A stretch of 64,000 bases of DNA from positions 62,001 to 126,000 of the forward strand of contig NZ_FOEI01000001.1 of NCBI RefSeq assembly GCF_900110615.1, read 5' to 3'. This DNA is from Flavobacterium urocaniciphilum. Its GTDB lineage: Bacteria > Bacteroidota > Bacteroidia > Flavobacteriales > Flavobacteriaceae. Shown here piece by piece: positions 26,229 to 35,352 of this stretch (positions within the stretch are counted from its first letter, which is position 1; every line of letters starts with the position of its first letter). A program made the translations under genes and the position numbers. A model generated the notes under the pieces. It saw only the letters and a list, made by a program, of their open reading frames with translations. It did no database searches and was not told where the DNA came from.

Positions 26229-27056
26229 ATGAATTTTGTTTCCATTATCATCACTTGTTATAACGATGCACTATATATTGAGCAAGCTATTGATTCTGCT
26301 TTAAATCAAACTTACCTTAATAAAGAAGTTATTGTTGTAGATGATGGTTCTAATAAAGAAACTAAGGATGTTTTAAAAAAGCTTGAACCTAAAATTTCTA
26401 AGTTAATAACACAAGAAAATAAAGGTCAAAGCACAGCGCGAAATGTTGGAATAAATGAAGCTAAAGGAAACTATATTTTAATTTTAGATAGTGATGATTT
26501 TTTTGAACCTACATTTTGTGAAAAAGCGATTGCCATTTTTTCAGAAAACAATGATGTCAAATTAGTTACTTGTGATGCAAATTTGCTTTATATCAATGGA
26601 ACTACTGATGTTTATAGACCAATAGGTGGTACAATCTCAAATTTCATGTATGCTAATGCCGCATTAGGTACCTCTTTGTTTAAAAAAGAAGATTGGGAAC
26701 GAATTGGTGGTTATGATGAAAGCATGAGAAAAGGTTTTGAAGATTGGGAATATTTTATCCGACTTTTGAAAAATGATGGAATTTGTCATGTAATTCCAGA
26801 AGTCTTATATTCATATAGGAAGAGGAATGATTCTACAACAAGTAAAGCTAATAGCATTAAATATGATTTACTTAATTATATTTACATAAAACACAAAGAA
26901 ATTTACATTGCTGATTTTGATAACTTTGTGAGTAAAATGTTGGAAAGAATTAAAATTGAAGAAAAAGAAAAAATAAAGAATTTTAAAAAATCGGAAAATA
27001 AATTTTTAAATTTTTTAAAAAAAATAAAATTACAATTTAAAAATTTGAAAAACTAA
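26229..27056 (+). CDS. glycosyltransferase family 2
   Basis: A 275-residue GT-A enzyme with all family landmarks: SIIITCYNDALYIEQAIDSAL at the start, VVDDGSNKETKDVL near residue 36, LDSDDFFEP (the DXD region) near 86 and the catalytic-base region FEDWEYFIRL near 171. A lysine-rich tail (residues 235-275) may contact the membrane. It is the last gene before an 82-base gap holding an AT-only hairpin. Confidence 0.88.
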   Translation: MNFVSIIITCYNDALYIEQAIDSALNQTYLNKEVIVVDDGSNKETKDVLKKLEPKISKLITQENKGQSTARNVGINEAKGNYILILDSDDFFEPTFCEKAIAIFSENNDVKLVTCDANLLYINGTTDVYRPIGGTISNFMYANAALGTSLFKKEDWERIGGYDESMRKGFEDWEYFIRLLKNDGICHVIPEVLYSYRKRNDSTTSKANSIKYDLLNYIYIKHKEIYIADFDNFVSKMLERIKIEEKEKIKNFKKSENKFLNFLKKIKLQFKNLKN

Positions 27057-27072
27057 ATTCCTAAATAATAGC

Positions 27073-27093
27073 AATTAAAATGAAATTTTAATT
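27073..27093. terminator. AT-only hairpin, possible weak terminator
   Basis: A perfect 9-bp stem (27073-27081 with 27085-27093) with a 3-base loop lies 16 bases after the GT2 stop. All stem pairs are A-T, so its strength is doubtful. The rest of the 82-base gap shows nothing recognisable. Confidence 0.3.
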
Positions 27094-27138
27094 TCAAAAT
27101 TGATGGTACCAATCTGTAATAAAAAATAATAATTTAAA

Positions 27139-27876
27139 ATGATAAAAAAAATTAAGTATTTATTAAGCTTTTCACCGTATGGTTTATATGAACTTTTTAG
27201 AGATAAGAAAAGAGCCCAAAAAAGTATAAAAAATCAAAAAACAATAATTGATAATTATGTAAAGAATCATGATGTGCGAAAATTACAAATAGGTACTGGA
27301 AGCAATATACTAAAAGGCTGGTTGAATACTGACTTAAATGATTCTAATGAAATTGCATATCTTGATGCAGGTGCTAAATTTCCCTTAGAATCTGATTCTT
27401 TTGATTATGTTTATTCTGAACATCTTTTCGAGCATTTAAAAGTGGAACAGCAGGTCAATATGCTGCAAGAAAGTTATAGGATTCTAAAAAAAGGGGGAGT
27501 GATGCGAATTGCTACTCCAACTTTGGATTTTTTATTCAAATTATACAATAATCCAGAAAAACCTGAAAGCAAAGACTATGTAGAGTATTATATAAATCAT
27601 TTTCCTCAGTTTAAAAAAGTAAATGAATTAGTAATTGATAAAGATGAACATTATAATTATGTTATAAATAATTTTTTTAAAGCATGGGGACATCAAGTGA
27701 TTCATAATTTCTCTAGTATTAGTAAATTGGCACTACAATGTAATTATACACAAGTTAAACAAACTAAAGTAGGTGAAAGTGATATTGCATGTTTTCAAAA
27801 TATTGAAAAACATGGTACAATAATACCTGAAAGAATAAATGAATTTGAAACGATGGTGGTAGAAATTATAAAATAA
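27139..27876 (+). CDS. class I SAM-dependent methyltransferase
   Basis: A 245-residue protein. The segment KLQIGTGSNILKGWLNTDLN near residue 49 is the SAM-binding motif I of the subgroup found in polysaccharide loci. FDYVYSEHLFEHL near 88 and SYRILKKGGVMRIATP near 112 are the downstream conserved motifs. It probably O-methylates a sugar or a chain end (inference); a terminal methyl cap would fit the glycan-binding domain on Wzt, but there is no direct evidence. It is isolated by an 82-base gap before and a terminator-like hairpin after. Confidence 0.85.
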   Translation: MIKKIKYLLSFSPYGLYELFRDKKRAQKSIKNQKTIIDNYVKNHDVRKLQIGTGSNILKGWLNTDLNDSNEIAYLDAGAKFPLESDSFDYVYSEHLFEHLKVEQQVNMLQESYRILKKGGVMRIATPTLDFLFKLYNNPEKPESKDYVEYYINHFPQFKKVNELVIDKDEHYNYVINNFFKAWGHQVIHNFSSISKLALQCNYTQVKQTKVGESDIACFQNIEKHGTIIPERINEFETMVVEIIK

Positions 27877-27898
27877 TAAAGTTCTTTTCCCAAAATTT

Positions 27899-27937
27899 AA
27901 ATTAGAGGATATTATATAAATTGATCTCTAATTTTTT
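27899..27937 (+). terminator. intrinsic terminator-like hairpin
   Basis: A perfect 9-bp stem AAATTAGAG/CTCTAATTT (27899-27907 with 27926-27934) with an 18-base loop, running into a T tract (27932-27937), lies 22 bases after the methyltransferase stop. It probably ends or attenuates transcription here. No clear consensus promoter is seen before the next gene. Confidence 0.55.
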
Positions 27938-27974
27938 ATAAAAATATTTTAATATTATACATTAGAAACGCTTA

Positions 27975-29018
27975 ATGAAGAACTATATAATAGGATTAAA
28001 TGGAATTAGAGCAATTGCAGTTTTTTTTGTCATTATATCACATAGATTTCCAGAAAATCATATTTTACATTCATTTCCATTAGGAAAATATGGTGTTGAT
28101 ATTTTTTTTGTATTAAGTGGTTTTCTGATTTCAAGAGGTCTTTTTTTTCAAATAAATTTAAAGAAAAATGATCTCAATTCAAAAGTTAAAATTTTAAAGA
28201 ACTTTTTTATAAATAGGTCTTTAAGAATATTTCCCATTTATTATTTACTACTGTTGTTTTTGTATTTAACAAAAGGAATAATTGGTAACAGTTTTAAAGA
28301 AAATGTTTCATGGTATCTTCTTTATGGAGCAAATTATCTAAACTATTTACAGAATAAATGGTTTGGCCCCTTATCTCATTTGTGGTCATTATCTGTCGAG
28401 GAACAATTTTATATCTTATTTCCACTTTTATTGGTTTTTGTTTTCAGAAAAAGAATTTTACTTTTTTTGATATTATTAATAATTATAGGAACATTTTATC
28501 CTTTTTTTATTGATGGAATTGGAGGTGTTCTTACTTTAAGTTGTGTTAATGCATTCGGAATTGGAGGTTTATTCGCTTACATAGAAGTGTACAAAAAAAC
28601 ACATGTTTTTAGTTTTTATAAATGGACTCTCTTTTTAAGTATTCCGATTTTGTTTTTAATAATTGTACATAATTTATACATAACGATTCCCTTTTTTCCA
28701 GAAAGGTTAGCAATTTCTGTTATAGCAATACATATAATTGCTTTATGTTACCTAAAACCAAATTCTTTTGTAGTTAATAAAATATTTAATAATAAGTTTT
28801 TAAATTTTGTTGGTGTTATTAGTTATGGCGTTTATTTGTATCATAATATTGTTCCAAAATATTGGAATTTTATTTTGACAAAACTTAATATTTGTTCCGT
28901 AAACACACAATTTTCATATATTGAGTTTTTATTCCAAACAACATTTATTATTGGTTTGAGTTATTTATCATGGATTATAATTGAAAAACCAATTTTGAAA
29001 TTAAAAAAATACAATTAA
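27975..29018 (+). CDS. OafA-like acyltransferase 3 family protein
   Basis: A 347-residue membrane protein with about ten helices. It has GLNGIRAIAVFFVIISHRFP near residue 6, containing the conserved Arg and His, GVDIFFVLSGFLISRGL near 36, and LSHLWSLSVEEQFYILFP near 133, the hallmark of the OafA/NodX branch. It should O-acetylate a sugar of the surface glycan, from an acyl donor at the inner membrane. It is distinct from the shorter acyltransferase at 23933-24952. The following GT2 gene begins on the next base after the stop. Confidence 0.9.
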   Translation: MKNYIIGLNGIRAIAVFFVIISHRFPENHILHSFPLGKYGVDIFFVLSGFLISRGLFFQINLKKNDLNSKVKILKNFFINRSLRIFPIYYLLLLFLYLTKGIIGNSFKENVSWYLLYGANYLNYLQNKWFGPLSHLWSLSVEEQFYILFPLLLVFVFRKRILLFLILLIIIGTFYPFFIDGIGGVLTLSCVNAFGIGGLFAYIEVYKKTHVFSFYKWTLFLSIPILFLIIVHNLYITIPFFPERLAISVIAIHIIALCYLKPNSFVVNKIFNNKFLNFVGVISYGVYLYHNIVPKYWNFILTKLNICSVNTQFSYIEFLFQTTFIIGLSYLSWIIIEKPILKLKKYN

Positions 29019-29951
29019 ATGAGTGAAAGGAAACTAGTTTCAATTATAATGGCTACTTACAATAGAGAGCGCTTTATTGTAGAAACTTTGCAATCAATTC
29101 AAGCTCAAACTTATGAAGATTGGGAATGTATTATTGTTGACGATGGTGGAACTGATAATACACAAGAAGTTATCGCACCTATACTTGAAAAGGATGCTCG
29201 ATTTCAATATTTAAAACGTCCTGATACTTATTTGAAAGGATTACCTGGCTCTAGGAATTATGGATTAGATATTGCAAAAGGAGATTATATCATTTTCTTT
29301 GATGATGACGATATTGTACATCCTCAAAATTTAGAGTTAACTGTTTTAGAATTGTCTAAAAATAACGTTTCTTTTTGTAGATATATTAGAGATGGTTTTT
29401 ATGATAATTTCAATTATGATTTTGATTTTTCTAAAAATTACAACAGTTTTTTTATTGACAAAAACGATGTTTTTAAACTTTTGAATCAAGATTTGCCTTT
29501 TAATTCTTGTCAAATTTTATGGAAAAAAGAATGTTTTGAAGAAAACAAATATACCGAGCATTTATTACACGCTGAAGAATGGGAATTATATTCTAGAATT
29601 TTATCTACTGGAATAAGAGGTATTTCAATAGAGAAAACTTTGTTTTTTGCCCGAAGACATAGTCATTCAATGACAGGTCAATATTTTAGATTAGATCCTA
29701 AAAGAACTAAGTCAAATGTTGATGCTATATTATTAGTAATTCAAAATTTGCAACAAAAAGGTTTAATTACAAATGATTTATTGAGATATTTCATTCAAAT
29801 ATCTTTAGATTATAAAGAATATAATTTATTTGAAAGTATATTAAATACAGCCAAATTATCTTTTTTAAGTCAAATTAAATGGAAAATATTTTATACTTTT
29901 TTACCCTTAAGATTATATCTTTACGGCATTAAGAAAAAAATTGTTTCGTGA
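29019..29951 (+). CDS. glycosyltransferase family 2
   Basis: A 310-residue GT-A enzyme. SIIMATYNRERFIVETLQSI, VDDGGTDNTQEVI near residue 41 and FFDDDDIVHP near 95 are the nucleotide- and metal-binding parts; HAEEWELYSRIL near 187 supplies the likely base. It starts directly after the acyltransferase stop, so both are translated from one message. Donor and acceptor are unknown. Confidence 0.88.
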   Translation: MSERKLVSIIMATYNRERFIVETLQSIQAQTYEDWECIIVDDGGTDNTQEVIAPILEKDARFQYLKRPDTYLKGLPGSRNYGLDIAKGDYIIFFDDDDIVHPQNLELTVLELSKNNVSFCRYIRDGFYDNFNYDFDFSKNYNSFFIDKNDVFKLLNQDLPFNSCQILWKKECFEENKYTEHLLHAEEWELYSRILSTGIRGISIEKTLFFARRHSHSMTGQYFRLDPKRTKSNVDAILLVIQNLQQKGLITNDLLRYFIQISLDYKEYNLFESILNTAKLSFLSQIKWKIFYTFLPLRLYLYGIKKKIVS

Positions 29952-30000
29952 AACATCCATGATACAACCTTAAACAAATAGTTTATTAATATTGGATGTT
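29952..30000. other. inverted repeat AACATCCA...TGGATGTT
   Basis: Perfect 8-base arms (29952-29959 and 29993-30000) flank a 33-base AT-rich loop, immediately after the GT2 stop and 36 bases before the wecB ATG. No T tract follows, so it is not a typical terminator; a regulatory or RNA-processing site is possible. Confidence 0.35.
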
Positions 30001-30036
30001 CCATTTGACAATTAAAAAAACAAACAAATCAAACAA

Positions 30037-31161
30037 ATGAAAATTTTACTTTGTTTTGGTACTCGCCCAGAAGCTATAAAAATGGCACCTTTATATCATC
30101 AATTAAGGAAAGATTCTTTTTTTGATGTTAAAGTTTGCGTAACAGCTCAACACAGGCAAATGTTAGATCAGGTTTTAGATTTTTTCGAAATTGTTCCTGA
30201 TTATGATTTAGATTTAATGCAAAAAAACCAATCGTTAAATGCACTTAGTGCAAGAATTTTAACGGGTATAAATGAAGTTTTTTTAGAAGTAAAACCAGAT
30301 TTAGTCTGTGTTCATGGTGATACAACTACTTCTTCTATGGTGGCTTTGGCCGCTTTTCATAACGGTATAAAAGTAGGGCATATAGAAGCAGGTTTAAGAA
30401 CTTACAATAAAAATTCTCCTTTTCCTGAAGAAATAAATAGACAAATTACAGGAAGATTAGCCGATTTTCATTTTGCTCCCACTTCTTGGGCTGCAGAAAA
30501 TCTTTTGCAAGAAAAAGTTTCCATAGAAAATATTTTAGTTACAGGTAATACTGTAATTGATGCCTTGCAATTAGGTATTTCTAAACTAGAAAATAATTTT
30601 ACTTGTGCCGATTTGGATTTAGTAAAGCAAGTTGTGGATACTACTAAAAAAGTAATTTTGATTACAGGTCATCGTAGAGAAAATTTTGGAGTTGGTTTTG
30701 AAAATCTTTGTTTAGCAATTAGGGATTTAGCAATTACAGAAACTAATGTTCAAATTATATATCCTGTACATTTGAATCCTAATGTGCAAGAACCAGTACA
30801 GCGTATTTTAGGTGATGTACCTAATGTAAATTTGATTCCACCAGTAGATTATCCAGCTTTTTTATATTTGATGCAGCAATCTTATTTTATAGTCACTGAT
30901 TCAGGAGGTGTTCAAGAAGAAGCTCCATCATTAGGGAAACCTGTGTTGGTTACACGTGATACAACAGAACGTCCAGAAGCGATTCAAGCTGGAACAGTTG
31001 AATTAGTTGGTACTAATACAGAAACTATAGTAGCAGCTTGTTTACGTTTATTACATAATGAAAAACAATATCAATTGATGAGTAAAGCTCATAATCCTTA
31101 TGGAGATGGAAAAGCTTGTGAAAAGATTATTAATTATTTAGTAAAAACAGACTTAGTTTAA
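30037..31161 (+). CDS. wecB: UDP-N-acetylglucosamine 2-epimerase (non-hydrolysing)
   Basis: A 374-residue enzyme converting UDP-GlcNAc to UDP-ManNAc. Recognisable segments are LLCFGTRPEAIKMAPL at the start, VHGDTTTS near residue 92, HIEAGLRTY near 112, ITGHRRENFG near 208 and TERPEAIQAG near 309; length and motifs fit WecB rather than the hydrolysing NeuC. No UDP-ManNAc dehydrogenase (WecC) is visible in the window, so UDP-ManNAc may be used directly or oxidised by an enzyme encoded elsewhere. An 85-base gap separates it from the preceding gene; the next gene follows after 10 bases. Confidence 0.94.
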   Translation: MKILLCFGTRPEAIKMAPLYHQLRKDSFFDVKVCVTAQHRQMLDQVLDFFEIVPDYDLDLMQKNQSLNALSARILTGINEVFLEVKPDLVCVHGDTTTSSMVALAAFHNGIKVGHIEAGLRTYNKNSPFPEEINRQITGRLADFHFAPTSWAAENLLQEKVSIENILVTGNTVIDALQLGISKLENNFTCADLDLVKQVVDTTKKVILITGHRRENFGVGFENLCLAIRDLAITETNVQIIYPVHLNPNVQEPVQRILGDVPNVNLIPPVDYPAFLYLMQQSYFIVTDSGGVQEEAPSLGKPVLVTRDTTERPEAIQAGTVELVGTNTETIVAACLRLLHNEKQYQLMSKAHNPYGDGKACEKIINYLVKTDLV

Positions 31162-31171
31162 AATTTTAAGT

Positions 31172-31774
31172 ATGAAAAGCAAGTCAGTTATTTTAAAACT
31201 TTTTAAACATATACCATCTTCTTCAATTAAAGTTTTTTTATTGAAAACTTTATTTGGATATTCAATTGGTCGAAATGTTACAATAGGTAAATCAATAATA
31301 AATTGTTCCAAAGTTAATATTGGTGATAATGTTAAGATTGCAGATAATAATGTTTTTTCTTGTTCGGAATTAAATATTGGATCTAATTCGATGATACACT
31401 CAGGAAATGTTTTTATTGGCTCTTCTAAATTTTCAATAGGGAGTGATTCAAGAATAATAAATAATCACTATTTCGATTTATGGAACAATATCACAATAGG
31501 AAATAATACATGGATTGCTGGGAGAAATAGTCAATTTTGGACTCATGGGTCAATTCACACAAAAACAAACACTAAAGATTTATCAATTACTATCAAAGAT
31601 AATGTATATGTTGGTTCTTCTTCATGTTTTGCACCCGGAGTCAATATTGAATCAATTAATTTGATAGGATTAGGAAGTGTTGTGACGAATGATTTTAATC
31701 AAAGTAATTCTATTATAGCTGGTAATCCAGCTAAAGTTGTAAAAGAAAACATTGATTGGAGAAAAAATTGGTAG
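31172..31774 (+). CDS. left-handed beta-helix acyltransferase
   Basis: A 200-residue protein made largely of hexapeptide repeats ([LIV]GxxxxI pattern from residue about 30 to 180), the left-handed beta-helix of acetyltransferases. NSQFWTHGS near residue 121 contains the likely catalytic His, as in the WcaF/NodL group. The C-terminal IIAGNPAKVVKENI is the usual family ending. It probably O- or N-acetylates a sugar. The next gene begins 5 bases after its stop. Confidence 0.85.
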   Translation: MKSKSVILKLFKHIPSSSIKVFLLKTLFGYSIGRNVTIGKSIINCSKVNIGDNVKIADNNVFSCSELNIGSNSMIHSGNVFIGSSKFSIGSDSRIINNHYFDLWNNITIGNNTWIAGRNSQFWTHGSIHTKTNTKDLSITIKDNVYVGSSSCFAPGVNIESINLIGLGSVVTNDFNQSNSIIAGNPAKVVKENIDWRKNW

Positions 31775-31779
31775 GATTT

Positions 31780-33027
31780 ATGAAAAAAATACTTGTTGTA
31801 GTTGATTCGATAAATGTAAATGATAGTAGTGGTTCTAAATGTAATGTAGCGCTTATCATTAACATGATAAAAGCAGGTTATAATGTTAAAGTGTATCATC
31901 ATTCAAGGAAAGATATTTCAATTAATGGTGCTCATTGTGTAAAAATTAATGTAAATAAATTCAATTGGATTTATATTTTGGGTGGTTTTTTAAGATTTTT
32001 AAATAGAAACTTTAATTTAATTACAACGCCATTCATTGAAAGAAAAATAGGTTTTTCACCAGCATTTTTAAGTGATGTACATGATTTTACAAGAACATTA
32101 AAAAAAGATAGCTTTAACCCAGATTTAGTAATTACTTTAAGTAAGGCTGCGAGTTTTAGACCACATAAAGCATTATTGAACATAAAAGAATGGCATAGTA
32201 AATGGTTAGCTTACGTGCATGATCCATTTCCTTTTCATTTTTATCCAAAGCCTTATGATTTTTATGCTCCAGGTTATAAGTATAAAGAACAATTTCTAAT
32301 TAATTTTGCCAATAAAGCTGCATATTCTGGTTTTCCTAGTCTTTTACTTAAAGAATGGATGGGTAAATTTGCGCCTGATTTTTTAAACAAAGGAGTTGTG
32401 ATTCCTCATCAATTAGTAGAAATTGAGAATAAAGAAATTCAGTTACCTGAATTCTTTAATCGAAATAAATTTACTTTATTACATGCAGGTTCTTTATTAG
32501 GTCAAAGAAATCCGAAAGGATTAATTGAAGGATTTTTTAAATTTTTAGAATCTAATCCTGAAGCGAATGAAACTGCACAATTAATTCTAATTGGAAGTAT
32601 TTCAGAAAACCATTCAGATACATTTAATAAACACAAAAACAAAAGGGATAATTTAATCTCAATAAATAAAAATTTACCTTTTGATGTAGTTTATCAACTT
32701 CAATATTCTGTATCTGTAAATATAATTTTGGAAGCAAAATCTGATATCAGTCCATTTTTGCCAGGAAAATTTCCACATTGTGTAGCTGCAAACAAAAAAA
32801 TGTTAGTTCTTGGTCCAGAGAACAGCGAAACTAGAAGGCTATTAGGAAATGATTATGAGTATTTTTCTGAAATTGATAATGTAGATGTTATTTCAAAATT
32901 AATCGAAAAATTATATTTCGAATGGAAAGCAAATCCAAATGAAATGTTACTTAATAAACCAGAACTTTTAGATTATCTTGGTGCGAATAATTTAAAATTC
33001 ATAATTGACACATTATTAAATGACTAA
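31780..33027 (+). CDS. putative GT-B glycosyltransferase
   Basis: A 415-residue protein. The N-terminus KKILVVVDSINVNDSSGSKCNVAL resembles the first Rossmann strand and Gly-rich loop of GT4 enzymes. FTLLHAGSLLGQRNPKGLIEGF near 232 and SDISPFLPGKFPHCVAANK near 323 correspond to the C-terminal nucleotide-binding half. The match is weaker than for the other GT4 genes, and the EX7E motif is not clear. The ATG at 31780 is preferred to one at 31756, which would overlap the previous gene. The following GT2 overlaps its end by 8 bases. Confidence 0.7.
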   Translation: MKKILVVVDSINVNDSSGSKCNVALIINMIKAGYNVKVYHHSRKDISINGAHCVKINVNKFNWIYILGGFLRFLNRNFNLITTPFIERKIGFSPAFLSDVHDFTRTLKKDSFNPDLVITLSKAASFRPHKALLNIKEWHSKWLAYVHDPFPFHFYPKPYDFYAPGYKYKEQFLINFANKAAYSGFPSLLLKEWMGKFAPDFLNKGVVIPHQLVEIENKEIQLPEFFNRNKFTLLHAGSLLGQRNPKGLIEGFFKFLESNPEANETAQLILIGSISENHSDTFNKHKNKRDNLISINKNLPFDVVYQLQYSVSVNIILEAKSDISPFLPGKFPHCVAANKKMLVLGPENSETRRLLGNDYEYFSEIDNVDVISKLIEKLYFEWKANPNEMLLNKPELLDYLGANNLKFIIDTLLND

Positions 33028-33904
33028 ATTTTCTTTTTTAATAGTTACTAAAAACAGAGCAGAAGAACTTGCTTTTACATTAGATAAAATCTATAAAATG
33101 ATTGATGTTAATGTACATGAAGTTTTGGTTTTTATTGACGGCTGTGAAACAACAGAATTAATAAAAGAAAATTTTCCTTGGGTAAAATGGTTTGGAGTTG
33201 CCAAGAGTATTGGCGCATCTCCAGCTAGAAATATGTTATATAAAAATGCAGTTGGAACTATTTTAATTGGATTAGATGATGACGCACACCCAATTTCAAA
33301 CAATTTTATTGAAAAATGTACAACTTTATTTCACGATAATCCAAAATTAGGTATTATTGCCTTTCAAGAAGTTACGGGTGAATTTTTATCTGATAGTTTA
33401 GCATTAGAAAAAGCTGAAAAGGAATTTATTCAGTTTCAAACCAATAATTTTGTTGGATGTGGATTTGCATTAAAGAATGAAGTTTATAAAAAAACAAATG
33501 GGTTTCCTTTATGGATTGATATTTATGGTGAAGAAATATGCTTAGCAATTGAAGTTTTAGATGCAGATTTTGAAATATTGTATGATAATTCTATTATCGT
33601 AAATCATAGAATAAATAAAGAGGTAAGAAATCAACAAGGTAAATATTACTTTAGGTTTAAAAAACAATTAAAAAACACAATTTTCTTTTATTTGGTATAC
33701 CGTAAATTCCCATTAAAAAAAATTTTTAAAACCCTATTCCATAACTTTAATAAATATGCATTAAAAGATTTTACTTATTTTAAATTATTTTGGTTGGCTT
33801 TATTTGAAGCATTATACAACTTGTTTTTTGTTTTAAAATTCAGAAAACCAGTAAAAAATGAAACTCTTCAAAAATTTAAAAACTTACAAGATTTAAAATT
33901 CTAA
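33020..33904 (+). CDS. glycosyltransferase family 2
   Basis: A 294-residue GT-A protein. FSFLIVTKNRAEELAFTLDKI opens the fold; GASPARNMLYKNAVGTILIGLDDDAHP around residues 66-93 holds the acceptor loop and the metal-binding DDD; the GEEICLAIEVLDADFEI segment near 172 is the base region. The C-terminal 80 residues are rich in Phe, Lys and Leu and may associate with the membrane. It overlaps the upstream gene by 8 bases and is followed 10 bases later by an MBOAT gene. Confidence 0.86.
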   Translation: MTKFSFLIVTKNRAEELAFTLDKIYKMIDVNVHEVLVFIDGCETTELIKENFPWVKWFGVAKSIGASPARNMLYKNAVGTILIGLDDDAHPISNNFIEKCTTLFHDNPKLGIIAFQEVTGEFLSDSLALEKAEKEFIQFQTNNFVGCGFALKNEVYKKTNGFPLWIDIYGEEICLAIEVLDADFEILYDNSIIVNHRINKEVRNQQGKYYFRFKKQLKNTIFFYLVYRKFPLKKIFKTLFHNFNKYALKDFTYFKLFWLALFEALYNLFFVLKFRKPVKNETLQKFKNLQDLKF

Positions 33905-33914
33905 TACTAAATTA

Positions 33915-35351
33915 ATGCTTTTCAATTCTATAAATTTTGCCATTTTTTTGCCAATAGTGTTTCTGTTGTATTGGTTTGTAACAAAAAATAATTTAAAATT
34001 TCAAAATATACTTTTACTAGTTGCTAGTTATTATTTTTATGCTTGTTGGGATTTTCGTTTTTTATTTTTACTTATCTTTTCAACATTATTAGATTATTAT
34101 TCCGGAATAAAAATTGAAAATAGTTCTTCAGAAAAAAATAGAAAATTTTGGTTTTGGTTAAGTATCGGAATCAATTTAGGTTTTTTAGGAGTATTTAAAT
34201 ACTACAATTTCTTTGTAGATTCTATTAAAGATGTAGTTTTTTTATTTGGGCATAAAATTGATTTATGGACCATAAAAGTAATTTTACCAGTTGGGATTTC
34301 TTTTTATACTTTTCACGGACTATCTTATGTTATTGATATTTATAAAAAAAGAATTCCAGTCGAAACAAATTTTATCAATTACGCAACTTTTGTTTGCTAT
34401 TTTCCCTTACTTGTTGCTGGTCCAATTGAACGTGCTACTCATTTATTACCTCAAATTAAAAAGAAAAGAACGTTTAATTATGCACAAGCTGTTGATGGTC
34501 TTCGACAAATTTTATGGGGTTTATTTAAGAAAATTGTTATTGCCGATAATTGTGCCGAATACGCAAATTTAATTTTTAATAATTCAGATGATTATTCGGG
34601 GTCTACTTTAATAATGGGTGCTTTGTTTTTTACGTTTCAAATTTATGGAGACTTTTCAGGTTATTCTGATATCGCATTGGGAACTTCCCGATTGTTTGGT
34701 ATGGAATTGTTGAAAAACTTTAATTTTCCTTATTTCTCAAGAGATATTGCAGAATTTTGGCGTAGATGGCATATTTCATTGTCTTCTTGGTTTAAAGATT
34801 ATTTGTACATTCCACTTGGTGGAAGTGTTGGTGGTTTAAAATTAAAAATCAGAAATACATTTATTATTTTTTTAGTTAGCGGATTTTGGCATGGTGCTAA
34901 CTGGACTTTTATTGTTTGGGGCGCATTAAATGCTTTGTATTTTTTGCCTTTATTGCTTTCAAATACGAATAGAAATTATATGAAAATTGTGGCTTATGAT
35001 AGCAATTTGCCATCATTTAAAGAATTGGTTTCAATAATTATTACATTTTCTTTAACTGTATTTGCTTGGATATTTTTTAGAGCAAATTCTTTAACACATG
35101 CAATTACTTATATCAAAGATATATTTACTTCAAAATTAATTGCCTTACCTGAAGTCAGACCAACATTTGTTATTGTTTTGGTCGCAATTTTTATTTTAAT
35201 TGAATGGATAGGTAGAAGAAATAATTATGCTTTAGAGAAAATGTTTACAGAGAAATCTGTATTTGTAAGATGGAGTTTTTATTTTGTTTTACTCTTTGCT
35301 ATTTTTATTTTTAGTACAAAAGAACAAGAATTCATTTATTTTCAATTTTAA
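33915..35351 (+). CDS. MBOAT O-acyltransferase (AlgI-like), copy 1
   Basis: A 478-residue polytopic membrane-bound O-acyltransferase. The catalytic His326 lies in SGFWHGANWTF; other AlgI/DltB/PatA-type landmarks are YYFYACWDFRFL near residue 35, PVGISFYTFHGLSYVID near 125, LVAGPIERATHLLPQ near 164, and FAEFWRRWHISLS-type sequence near 277. Such proteins pass acyl groups across the membrane and work with an SGNH-fold partner, here encoded 1 base downstream. It is very similar to the copy at 40950-42383, including a 34-base stretch identical in DNA (34020-34053 and 41055-41088). Confidence 0.94.
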   Translation: MLFNSINFAIFLPIVFLLYWFVTKNNLKFQNILLLVASYYFYACWDFRFLFLLIFSTLLDYYSGIKIENSSSEKNRKFWFWLSIGINLGFLGVFKYYNFFVDSIKDVVFLFGHKIDLWTIKVILPVGISFYTFHGLSYVIDIYKKRIPVETNFINYATFVCYFPLLVAGPIERATHLLPQIKKKRTFNYAQAVDGLRQILWGLFKKIVIADNCAEYANLIFNNSDDYSGSTLIMGALFFTFQIYGDFSGYSDIALGTSRLFGMELLKNFNFPYFSRDIAEFWRRWHISLSSWFKDYLYIPLGGSVGGLKLKIRNTFIIFLVSGFWHGANWTFIVWGALNALYFLPLLLSNTNRNYMKIVAYDSNLPSFKELVSIIITFSLTVFAWIFFRANSLTHAITYIKDIFTSKLIALPEVRPTFVIVLVAIFILIEWIGRRNNYALEKMFTEKSVFVRWSFYFVLLFAIFIFSTKEQEFIYFQF

Positions 35352-35352
35352 G

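Noticed and set aside
34291..34572. Second open frame on the + strand inside MBOAT copy 1
   Set aside because: It is a shifted frame of the MBOAT gene without independent start context or homology.
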